DNA of 6,923 nucleotides from positions 1-6,923 of the forward strand of contig JAOUDT010000064.1 of NCBI GenBank assembly GCA_029859145.1, written 5' to 3'. Below the pieces are notes generated by a model. That model saw nothing but the letters and a program-made list of their open reading frames with translations, searched no databases and was not told the origin of the DNA. Below are positions 1-5,970 of the stretch, piece by piece. Each line of letters begins with the position of its first letter. Position 1 is the first letter of the stretch. A program made the translations under genes and the position numbers. This stretch comes from Dehalococcoidia bacterium. GTDB taxonomy: Bacteria; Chloroflexota; Dehalococcoidia; GIF9; AB-539-J10.

Positions 1-965
1 ACGGTGCTAGCCTCGTCATTAATCCCGACCAGACCGCCCACGGACAGATTGCCAGCCACGCTGCCGGCGGAGTAGGAATTCCTGACACGGCTTTTGTAAC
101 TGGATCCCACCAGCCCGCCGACATCGCTCTGGCCAGTGACGTTTCCGGTAGAGTAGGAGTTGCTCACAGTACCAGAAGCAGCAAACCCCATAGCTCCTAC
201 CAGACCGCCGACGCCCAGATTACCAGTCACGTTGCCCATGGAGTATGAGTCGGTCACAGTACCCTCAAACATTCCCACCAGACCGCCGACCACAGCCGTG
301 CCAGTCACGCTGCTGCTGGAATATGAGTCGCTAACGGTGCCGATAACAGCTGCCACCAGACCGCCAACATACTCATAGCCAGTCACATTGCCACTGGAAT
401 GGCAGTTGGTCACAGTGCCTTCACTGGATCCCATTAGACCCCCGGCCATTTGATTGCCAGTCACACTGCCGCTGAAATAGGAGTTGGTCACAGTGCCTTC
501 ATTTCGTCCCGCCAGACCGCCGGCATGGCTCTGGCCAAGCACAGTGGCGTTCGTCACTCCGATATTCTTGATGACCCCATATTGCCCGACGGCGCCAAAA
601 AGCCCGACAAAACTCTCGCCAGGACGGTTGATAGACAGGTTTTGTATCTCGTATCCTTGCCCGTCAAGGCTCCTGGCGAATGGGGCATCCCAACTTCCAA
701 TTGGCTGCCAGCCCTTCCCACCATTGGCTGTCGGGCCTGCCAGCTCCTCGTAGCCGGGCGTAGTGGAATTAAGGTCGTTCATTAGAGTGTGCCAGCCGCG
801 CAAATTGTTTCTGACGGCATCCAGATCGTACCAATCCTGTATTTCGAGGTTTTGTGAACCGTCGCCACTACAGCCTGCCATCCCGGCAATTAAGGCCGCC
901 ATGGTCAAAAAAACGCCAAGTCTTACCAGAGATTGAGTTATCCTCGAACCAGATAGTCTTTTCAT
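1..965 (-). CDS. GLUG-repeat surface lipoprotein, copy B (3' end outside window)
   Basis: The frame is open from an ATG at 965 down to position 3 with no stop (321 codons visible), so the C-terminus lies beyond the left edge. The N-terminus reads as a lipoprotein signal: basic n-region (MKRLSGSR...), hydrophobic stretch about residues 15-28 and the lipobox-like IAGMAGC with Cys32. A segment with LDGQGYEIQNL and VGLFG precedes at least seven GLUG-type units (GGLVG followed by GTVxNSYSxGNVTG) from about residue 147 onward. GLUG proteins are usually modelled as right-handed parallel beta-helices exposed on the cell surface; ligand and role are unknown. The start is supported by GGAGGTG at 970-976. 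The protein is a close paralogue of the gene just upstream (987-2975), from which it is separated by 21 bp, so the two are probably cotranscribed. Lipid anchoring is inferred from the lipobox, whose -3 residue is Met rather than the usual Leu. Confidence 0.85.
   Translation of the reverse strand, partial: MKRLSGSRITQSLVRLGVFLTMAALIAGMAGCSGDGSQNLEIQDWYDLDAVRNNLRGWHTLMNDLNSTTPGYEELAGPTANGGKGWQPIGSWDAPFARSLDGQGYEIQNLSINRPGESFVGLFGAVGQYGVIKNIGVTNATVLGQSHAGGLAGRNEGTVTNSYFSGSVTGNQMAGGLMGSSEGTVTNCHSSGNVTGYEYVGGLVAAVIGTVSDSYSSSSVTGTAVVGGLVGMFEGTVTDSYSMGNVTGNLGVGGLVGAMGFAASGTVSNSYSTGNVTGQSDVGGLVGSSYKSRVRNSYSAGSVAGNLSVGGLVGINDEAST
3..527 (-). repeat. GLUG repeat array in copy B
   Basis: Seven units of roughly 23-30 codons are recognisable, each with (V/A)GGL(V/A/M)(G/A) then GTVxNxxSxGxVTG. 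At DNA level the units share stretches such as gagttgctcacagt (158-170) and ccagaccgcc on the plus strand. The array continues to the left edge of the window. Confidence 0.8.
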
Positions 966-969
966 CTCA

Positions 970-976
970 CACCTCC
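970..976 (-). promoter_or_regulatory. Strong ribosome binding site of lipoprotein copy B
   Basis: GGAGGTG on the minus strand lies about 5 nt before the ATG at 965, within the 21-bp gap after the TAG of the upstream lipoprotein gene. It fixes the start of copy B and fits translation from a shared mRNA. It contrasts with uvrC and the recombinase, which show no such element. Confidence 0.8.
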
Positions 977-986
977 GGATTCTTAT

Positions 987-2975
987 CTAAGGCTGCCAGG
1001 TCAGGAAGGGATAGGTCACGTTACTAACGATATTCCAGATGTAGGCGGGATTAGTCTCATTCAGAGCGACTGCGGTTATGTTCCAGCCTGCATCCGAGAA
1101 CGTAACGATATCCTGCATTTCCGTGGTATTCTTGCCGGTCCCACCATCTGAGGCAGATTGTCCGCTGCTTTGAATATCCCAGAAGGAGTTGTTCACAGTG
1201 CCGAGGCCAGAGTTCACCCCAGCCAGACCGCCGACACCCTCATCGCCAATGACAGTGCCGGTGGAATAGGAATTGCTCACAGTGCCCTGGTTAACGCCCA
1301 CCAGGCCGCCAACGGCGGCACTGCCAGTCACGTCGCCGTGTGAGCAGGAGTTGCTCACAGTGCCGCCGGTCACAGTGCCCGAATTTCCTCCTATTAAACC
1401 GCCAACAACTGAATATCCCGTCACAGTAGCTGTGGAATACGAGTCACTCACAATGCCAAAGCCGCTGTCTCCCGCGAGACCTCCAACACAACTATTACCA
1501 GCCACGTTCCCTGTAGAATAGCAGTCGCTTACAGTGCCGTGGCGCGTACCTCCCACCAAACCACCAACGCTTGAATAGCCAGTTACATTTACGTTCTCGA
1601 CGCCCACTTGAGTGACTTTTCCACCAGGAGCAAGATATCCGAATAATCCAAGTAGCGAAACTAAATCAGAATTCAAGCTCAAGTTGGAGATTTTGTGACC
1701 ATTGCCATCAAACTCTCCAGCCAGATAAGGGATGTAGAAGTTGGATTCAGTGGCTAAATCCAGGTCGTTCTTCAATCTGAACTTCAGAGTAGCATTCTGC
1801 CCGAATGCCATTAGCTCTTTGAAATCAGTGACATTATTTACCACATAATAACCATTCTCTTGAGAAAGCCGTTCGTTGACATCAAGGAACTTGCCGTTAG
1901 CCAGCCATTCCTCAAAGTCCTTATCGAACAAGGCTCCCATAGTATTTATGCTCTCACCATTGATCAAGGCCTCATCGTAATTATAGAAAGAGTTGCTCAG
2001 AGAGCCGTCACCCATATTAGATCCCATCAGGCCGCCAACATCTGCACTGCCAGTCACGCTGCCGGTGAAATAGGAGTTGCTTATGGTGCCATAGAGATTA
2101 CGCCCCACGAGACCACCAACACCATATTTGCCAGTTACGTTGGCGTTGGAATGAGAATTGCTCACAGTGTCATAATTGACCCCGACTAGACCGCCCACAC
2201 CAGCAAGAAAGTTCCACTTGTCAGCACAAGACAAATAGCTTGTCACATTGCCCGCAAAATAGCAGTTGTCTACAGGGCCGCCCTCACTAAGTCCTATCAA
2301 GCCGCCAACGCCAAATCCTCCTATCACGGCGCTAACATTGCCAACGACCCCACCGGCAACCACATTGCCTGTGGCATAGCAATTGCTCACAGGGCCTTGA
2401 TTGTACCCCACCAGACCGCCAACTGAGACATCCGCATTCACGTTGCCGATGGCATAGGAGCTGCTGACAGTGCCCATGTTTCTTCCCACCAGACCACCAA
2501 CCGTACTTTTGCCAATCACAGTGAAATTCGTGACGCCGACATTTTCGATGACTCCTCCTTGCTCATAAACGCAACCGAAAAGACCCACCAAGTATTCATC
2601 AGGGCGGTTGATATATAGGTCACGTATCTCGTATCCTTGTCCATCGAGAGTGCCTGTAAAGCTCGCGCAGGAACACATAGGGATAAAAGTCCCAATCGGC
2701 TGCCAGCCCTTTCCTTGATTGGCTATCGGGCTCGCCAGCTCAGTGTAACCAGGAGTATTAGAATCAAGGTCACTCATGAGAGTGTGGTTGCCAGCCAGGT
2801 TGTCTCTGGTGGCATTCAGATCATACCAAGTCCGTATTTCTAGGTTTTGGGAAGGAGGAGAAGTAGTACAAGGGCAAGGAGGGCCACCATCACAAGCTGC
2901 CATCCCGGCAATCAAAGCCGCCGTAATCAAAAGAATGCCAAATCTTTTCAGGTGATGATTCAGCTTTTCCAACAT
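987..2975 (-). CDS. GLUG-repeat surface lipoprotein, copy A (complete, 662 aa)
   Basis: This is a complete 662-residue protein. Residues 1-27 form a lipoprotein-type signal (basic start, hydrophobic ILLITAALIAGMAA) ending at Cys28. Residues 44-158 form a lead-in region containing LDGQGYEIRDL and VGLFG. Two blocks of GLUG units follow: seven between about 159 and 330 (one degenerate, AGGVVG at 207-212) and five between about 470 and 598. The blocks are joined by a repeat-free linker (331-420) and a second lead-in (EFDGNGHKISNL...LGLFG). The tail (SFWDIQSSGQ...YPFLTWQP) resembles the usual C-terminal closure of GLUG proteins, so the end looks natural. A beta-helical, cell-surface structure is the family expectation; a role in adhesion or binding is only inference. 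The ATG at 2975 has only a weak AAGAG directly before it; a TTG one codon later is an alternative start. It is the first gene of a probable operon with copy B. Confidence 0.88.
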   Translation of the reverse strand: MLEKLNHHLKRFGILLITAALIAGMAACDGGPPCPCTTSPPSQNLEIRTWYDLNATRDNLAGNHTLMSDLDSNTPGYTELASPIANQGKGWQPIGTFIPMCSCASFTGTLDGQGYEIRDLYINRPDEYLVGLFGCVYEQGGVIENVGVTNFTVIGKSTVGGLVGRNMGTVSSSYAIGNVNADVSVGGLVGYNQGPVSNCYATGNVVAGGVVGNVSAVIGGFGVGGLIGLSEGGPVDNCYFAGNVTSYLSCADKWNFLAGVGGLVGVNYDTVSNSHSNANVTGKYGVGGLVGRNLYGTISNSYFTGSVTGSADVGGLMGSNMGDGSLSNSFYNYDEALINGESINTMGALFDKDFEEWLANGKFLDVNERLSQENGYYVVNNVTDFKELMAFGQNATLKFRLKNDLDLATESNFYIPYLAGEFDGNGHKISNLSLNSDLVSLLGLFGYLAPGGKVTQVGVENVNVTGYSSVGGLVGGTRHGTVSDCYSTGNVAGNSCVGGLAGDSGFGIVSDSYSTATVTGYSVVGGLIGGNSGTVTGGTVSNSCSHGDVTGSAAVGGLVGVNQGTVSNSYSTGTVIGDEGVGGLAGVNSGLGTVNNSFWDIQSSGQSASDGGTGKNTTEMQDIVTFSDAGWNITAVALNETNPAYIWNIVSNVTYPFLTWQP
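1182..1568 (-). repeat. Second GLUG repeat block of copy A
   Basis: Five units, residues about 470-598, with GGLVG/GGLAG/GGLIG cores. The DNA phrase ttgctcacagtgcc recurs with few changes (for example near 1272 and 1350) and also occurs in the array of copy B, so the homology is visible in the nucleotides as well as the protein. Confidence 0.75.
1986..2501 (-). repeat. First GLUG repeat block of copy A
   Basis: Seven units, residues about 159-330. It is more divergent than the second block: one unit is degenerate (AGGVVG) and units 4-5 are separated by an insertion carrying CADKWNF (residues 250-256). Confidence 0.75.
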
Positions 2976-2989
2976 CTCTTGCCAAGAAT

Positions 2990-2995
2990 ATTATG
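2990..2995 (-). promoter_or_regulatory. Possible -10 element for the lipoprotein operon
   Basis: CATAAT on the minus strand lies 14 nt before the ATG at 2975, which would give a very short leader. No good -35 sits at 16-18 bp; the nearest TTAACA, at 3016-3021, is 20 bp upstream. Weak assignment. Confidence 0.3.
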
Positions 2996-3024
2996 TGCTA
3001 ACTTTGTTAAGATCCTGTTAATTT

Positions 3025-3053
3025 TAGACATCTGTTAAAAGTTTTTTTACGAT
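3025..3053 (+). promoter_or_regulatory. Sigma70-like promoter reading into the orphan unit
   Basis: TAGACA (3025-3030) and TACGAT (3048-3053) are separated by exactly 17 bp. They match the consensus hexamers at 5/6 and 4/6. The predicted start point is near 3060, with a terminator about 110-150 bp downstream and no ORF between. Confidence 0.4.
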
Positions 3054-3059
3054 TATGTC

Positions 3060-3213
3060 GGACTCGATGCACTGTAAAGGGAATTGATTTGACGCGTGCG
3101 CCGATAGGGATGTTACTTCAGGGACGAGTCTACTTCTCTGGTGGCATAAAGAGCCATTCCCGCGTTTGCTGTTGCGAGTCCCGATTTATCGGGACGCAGC
3201 AATTTCATTTTTT
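3060..3213 (+). ncRNA. Candidate small RNA or untranslated leader
   Basis: This segment is bounded by a promoter-like pair (3025-3053) and a strong intrinsic terminator (3171-3213), and no plausible ORF lies between. I could not match it to tmRNA, SRP RNA, a tRNA or a riboswitch class I know. GACTCG (3061-3066) can pair with CGAGTC at 3125-3130 or with an identical CGAGTC at 3175-3180 that overlaps the terminator stem, so alternative folds are possible. It could instead be an attenuated leader of the DUF72 gene. The existence of the transcript is inference. Confidence 0.35.
3171..3213 (+). terminator. Strong intrinsic terminator without an upstream gene
   Basis: The stem GTCCCGA (3178-3184) pairs with TCGGGAC (3189-3195) across a TTTA loop. 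It is extended below a GA bulge by GTTGC (3171-3175) with GCAGC (3196-3200, one G-T pair), and is followed by a TTTTTT run at 3208-3213. There is no matching T-run on the other strand, so it acts on plus-strand transcripts, yet no plus-strand gene precedes it in the window. Confidence 0.75.
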
Positions 3214-3241
3214 GGACTGGACACTTGATTAGGATGATAAT
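3212..3241 (+). promoter_or_regulatory. Putative promoter of the DUF72 gene
   Basis: TTGGAC (3212-3217) and GATAAT (3236-3241) are 18 bp apart, directly behind the terminator T-run. A start point near 3248-3250 would fall on the in-frame GTG at 3250. An overlapping TATAGT (3241-3246) is an alternative -10. Confidence 0.45.
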
Positions 3242-3279
3242 ATAGTAGCGTGATTGCCAGAAATGAGGGGCGAGACAAC

Positions 3280-4011
3280 ATGTCGGTGAAGTATTACATC
3301 GGTTGCAGCGGCTGGCATTATGAGCACTGGCGCGGGCTTTATTACCCCCAGGAATTGCCCAAACCGAAATGGCTCTCGTTTTACGCTCGGCAATTCGACA
3401 CTGTAGAGCTTAACAACAGTTTCTACCGTGTCCCTTCAGAAAAAGCGTTCACGACCTGGCGGGAATCCACACCCGACAACTTCATTTTTGCTGTCAAGGT
3501 GAGCCGCTTCATCACGCACATAAAGCGATTGAAGAATTTAGGTGACGCCGTGGATAATTTTCTATCCCGAACTGGTTTTCTGAAAGAAAAACTGGGCCCT
3601 CTGCTGTATCAACTTCCTCCCAGCATGAAGCGCAATGATGGGCTATTGCAGAATTTCCTATCTTCGTTGCCGCCAAAATATCAGCATGTAATTGAATTTC
3701 GCCATGAGTCCTGGATTCATGAAGCGGTGTTCGATATCCTACGGACGCACAATGTTGGGTTGTGCGTTTTTGACATGCCTGGCCTTAGCTGTCCACTGGT
3801 TGCCACCAGTGATTTTGCCTATGTCCGTTTCCACGGCAGCGAGGGTCTATATTCCAGCTGTTACTCTGACGAAGAACTTTCCCGATGGGCACAAAAGATT
3901 GCGCGGCTGGCGCAAAGAGTTAGAGCTAGCTACATCTATTTTAATAACGATGCTGAGGCATTTGCGGTTGAGAATGCTATGACGCTCAGGAGTCTTTTAA
4001 GTACTCCTTAA
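3280..4011 (+). CDS. DUF72 (YecE-family) protein
   Basis: A complete protein of 243 residues from the ATG at 3280. It shows the DUF72/YecE signatures in order: IGCSGWHYEHW (7-17), LNNSFYRVPSE (44-54), FAVKVSRFITH (70-80), GPLLYQLPPS (106-115), IEFRHESW (138-145), YVRFHG (181-186), an EL..WA stretch (199-204) and YFNND (220-224). The family has a TIM-barrel-like fold and is soluble; its biochemical function is not established, so none is assigned. In the last motif the usual glycine after FNND appears as alanine (DAEAFA). The start at 3280 puts the first motif at the usual distance and has GAGGGG 9 nt upstream. An in-frame GTG at 3250 would add ten residues and sits 8 nt after a -10-like GATAAT, so it remains possible. 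The 3' end overlaps the convergent uvrC by 26 bp. Confidence 0.9.
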   Translation: MSVKYYIGCSGWHYEHWRGLYYPQELPKPKWLSFYARQFDTVELNNSFYRVPSEKAFTTWRESTPDNFIFAVKVSRFITHIKRLKNLGDAVDNFLSRTGFLKEKLGPLLYQLPPSMKRNDGLLQNFLSSLPPKYQHVIEFRHESWIHEAVFDILRTHNVGLCVFDMPGLSCPLVATSDFAYVRFHGSEGLYSSCYSDEELSRWAQKIARLAQRVRASYIYFNNDAEAFAVENAMTLRSLLSTP

Positions 4012-5902
4012 CTTTTTCTGCCAGAGCCGGACTTATGCCTCCCGTCTGGCTGAGGTCCCCGAGTGAAGCCTCCTTGATAGCTTTAACCGAGCCAAACTTT
4101 TTGAGTAGAGCCTTTCTTCGCTTCGGGCCGATGCCGGGGATGTTGTCCAGAGCGGAAGTAATAGACTCTTTGCGGCGCAACTTGCGATGGTAGCTTATGG
4201 CGAAGCGATGGGCTTCGTCCCGCGCTCTCTGCAGGATATGGAGGGCGGGTGAATCCTTGGGAATATCTACTGGCCCCGGGTCGCCTGGTATAAACACTTC
4301 CTCTTTCTCTTTGGCCAGGCTGGCCATAGGGATGGAGTCCAACTCTAATTCCTGCCTCACCTCCAGGGCGGCGTTAAGCTGTCCCCTGCCGCCGTCAATG
4401 AGGACAAGGTCAGGGATGATTCCCCACGTACCTTCGCTCGTCGCACCTCTTGTGAATCGGCGCCTCAAGGTCTCTTGAATCATGGCATAATCGTCAGCGC
4501 CGGCCACAGTCTTGATGCGAAAGCGGCGATAGTGTGCCGGCCTGGGCCAGCCTTTCTCCAAAACAACCATGCTGGCGACAGCCAGCGTACCCTGAATATT
4601 GGAGACATCGTAACACTCTATTCTCTGGGGCATTTTGGGGAGGCGGAGTCTGTTTTTCAGCTCCTGCAAGCCTGAGCTTATGACCTCTGACTTCATCTCT
4701 TTGAGCTGGGCTAGTTCCAGGCCCCTGGCAGCGTTTTCAGCTACCGTATCCACCAGCTTCTTCTTGGCTCCCCTCTGTGGCACTTGAAGCTCCACCTTGC
4801 CCCCCCGCTGCTGAGAAAGCCATTCCAAAAGTACTGCCGGCTCCTCCACCGGGTGCTGCAGCAGAATCAACCGCGGGACGTATGAGGCCGAGGCATAGTA
4901 TTGTTTCACAAAACTGGTCATTATCTCCCCGGGAAACTCGTCCTGGGTGCCTTCCATGATGAAGTGGTCCCGGCCGATAAGTTTGTTGTTGCGGATGAAA
5001 AAGATCTCCACATAGGCCTGTGTTTCATTTTGCGCCAGGCCAACGACGTCTTTCTCGCCCTGTAATTTCATAGCAATCCTCTGCCCCTCTATGACCTCTT
5101 CTATGGCGTCGATCTGATCGCGTAGCAAGGCCGCCTTCTCAAACTGGAGTTGCTGCGCGGCAGACTTCATCCTGGCGTCTAATTCGCGGAGAATAAGCTC
5201 CTGCTTGCCCTGTAGGAACAGGATAACCTGGTTGATTACTGCACGGTACTCCTTCTTATCCACTGCTCCAACGCATGGTCCAAGGCACTGGTGGATGTAG
5301 TAATCGAGACAGGGTCGCTTATCTTTGCCGTCGATGCTCTTGCTGCAACTGCGATACGGAAAGATTTTCTTTATTAACCTTAGAGTCTTGCGTACTGAGC
5401 CGGCACTGGCGAAGGGCCCAAAATACCTGGCTCCGTCCTTCTGGACCCGGCGGGTGATGCAGACGCCGGGCCAATCTTCGGCTATGTCTATCTTCAGGTA
5501 CGGGAAAGTCTTGTTGTCTTTGAGGCTTGCATTGTATCTGGGGGTATATTTTTTTATCGTGTCGCATTCGAGGATAAGCGCCTCTTGTTCCGAATTGGTA
5601 ATTACCAACTCGAAATCCCGTATGTTCGACACTAGTCGTTGAATCTTCGACGGCAGGTTGGAAGGAGCGCCAAAATAACTCCTTACCCGGCTTCTTAAGT
5701 TGGCAGCCTTTCCAACGTAGATAACGCTGCCCTCCTTGTCCTTGAACAGATATACTCCGGGCTTGGCAGGCAAGGCCCTTAGTCTAGCCTGAAAATCCTG
5801 CGGGACTCTTCCGGGAACCTCGTTCGATTCGTTTCTAGATTCAGGGGCTTCCCACGAAGGTCGCCGCATTTTCGCGGGTGCATTTGATCGGTCTAATTTC
5901 AC
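3986..5902 (-). CDS. uvrC: UvrC, excinuclease ABC subunit C
   Basis: UvrC makes both incisions around a DNA lesion after UvrA and UvrB have located it (nucleotide excision repair, cytoplasm). This 638-residue protein has all parts in order: a GIY-YIG nuclease domain (GVYLFKD at 49, IYVGKA at 61, with Tyr62, Arg72, Glu112 and Asn124 at the family catalytic positions); four cysteines 186, 198, 206 and 210 with the spacing of the UvrC iron-sulfur ligands; a UVR segment for UvrB contact (about 250-275); an RNase H-like nuclease core (CYDVSNIQGT with Asp432, LIDGGRGQLN with Asp503, DEAHRFA with His565); and tandem helix-hairpin-helix motifs (about 584-635, NIPGIGPKRRK). The start is a GTG with no Shine-Dalgarno but a promoter just upstream, suggesting a near-leaderless mRNA. 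It gives about 44 residues before the nuclease motif, longer than typical; the ATG at codon 12 is an alternative. Divergent from the recombinase gene. Confidence 0.97.
   Translation of the reverse strand: MKLDRSNAPAKMRRPSWEAPESRNESNEVPGRVPQDFQARLRALPAKPGVYLFKDKEGSVIYVGKAANLRSRVRSYFGAPSNLPSKIQRLVSNIRDFELVITNSEQEALILECDTIKKYTPRYNASLKDNKTFPYLKIDIAEDWPGVCITRRVQKDGARYFGPFASAGSVRKTLRLIKKIFPYRSCSKSIDGKDKRPCLDYYIHQCLGPCVGAVDKKEYRAVINQVILFLQGKQELILRELDARMKSAAQQLQFEKAALLRDQIDAIEEVIEGQRIAMKLQGEKDVVGLAQNETQAYVEIFFIRNNKLIGRDHFIMEGTQDEFPGEIMTSFVKQYYASASYVPRLILLQHPVEEPAVLLEWLSQQRGGKVELQVPQRGAKKKLVDTVAENAARGLELAQLKEMKSEVISSGLQELKNRLRLPKMPQRIECYDVSNIQGTLAVASMVVLEKGWPRPAHYRRFRIKTVAGADDYAMIQETLRRRFTRGATSEGTWGIIPDLVLIDGGRGQLNAALEVRQELELDSIPMASLAKEKEEVFIPGDPGPVDIPKDSPALHILQRARDEAHRFAISYHRKLRRKESITSALDNIPGIGPKRRKALLKKFGSVKAIKEASLGDLSQTGGISPALAEKVKEYLKDS
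3988..4017 (+). terminator. Possible intrinsic terminator in the convergent gene overlap
   Basis: AGGAGT (3988-3993) pairs with ACTCCT (4003-4008), with partial extra pairing CTT/AAG inside. TTTTT follows at 4013-4017. The hairpin covers the last codons of both the DUF72 gene and uvrC. The T-run suits plus-strand transcripts only, and the stem is short, so this is tentative. Confidence 0.4.
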
Positions 5903-5911
5903 GGCAAATCT

Positions 5912-5940
5912 ATTCTAGCAAGTGGCTCGTAGGGAGGCAA
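5912..5940 (-). promoter_or_regulatory. uvrC promoter, extended -10, almost leaderless
   Basis: On the minus strand TTGCCT (5940-5935) and TAGAAT (5917-5912) are 17 bp apart, with TG one base before the -10 (TGCTAGAAT). The expected start point is about 5905, only a few bases before the GTG at 5902. No ribosome binding site fits in between. Confidence 0.6.
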
Positions 5941-5954
5941 AACAACTTGCATTA

Positions 5955-5963
5955 TGTTACAAT
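5955..5963 (+). promoter_or_regulatory. Recombinase promoter, extended -10, leaderless
   Basis: TGTTACAAT is an exact extended -10 layout (TG, one base, TACAAT). It ends 7 nt before the ATG at 5971, so transcription would begin at or next to the start codon. There is no recognisable -35 at 16-18 bp (the region reads aggcaa), which is tolerated with an extended -10. No Shine-Dalgarno is present. Confidence 0.55.
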
Positions 5964-5970
5964 ACGCTTC

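Larger units (their letters stand above)
2976..3279. other. Gene-free divergent region between the lipoprotein operon and the DUF72 gene
   Basis: I find no convincing coding sequence here. The left part (2990-3053) is AT-rich and holds three copies of TGTTAA (3005, 3016, 3033) and a T-run. The middle (3060-3170) is mixed-composition sequence able to form short stems, for example TGGC/GCCA around 3142-3156 and GGGAAT 3079 with ATTCCC 3156. The right part holds an intrinsic terminator (3171-3213) and promoter-like elements reading into the DUF72 gene. Confidence 0.7.

Noticed and set aside
450..785. Plus-strand open frames opposite the lipoprotein genes (for example 450-785, 1860-2189)
   Set aside because: They are shadows of the GLUG frames on the other strand, with low-complexity translations and no start signals.
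1..2501. Regularly spaced repeats suggesting a CRISPR array
   Set aside because: The repeats are imperfect, of variable spacing, in one open frame and translate to GLUG units; this is protein repeat structure.
3042..3048. T-run after 3034-3041 as a terminator
   Set aside because: No adequate GC stem precedes it; it is probably part of the AT-rich promoter spacer.
3060..3170. Known riboswitch, T-box, SRP RNA or 6S RNA
   Set aside because: A phrase resembling part of a T-box (gtggca...cccgcg) is present, but the TGGNACCGCG core and the stem I features are absent; no other class I know matches. Only an unnamed candidate RNA is kept.
3280..5902. A DNA-repair operon of the DUF72 gene and uvrC
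   Set aside because: The two genes are convergent, so they cannot share a transcript; proximity alone does not give the DUF72 protein a repair role.
5878..5970. Upstream extension of the recombinase to the ATG at 5878
   Set aside because: The extra 31 residues overlap uvrC and its promoter and do not resemble a Xer N-terminus, which begins at the ATG at 5971.
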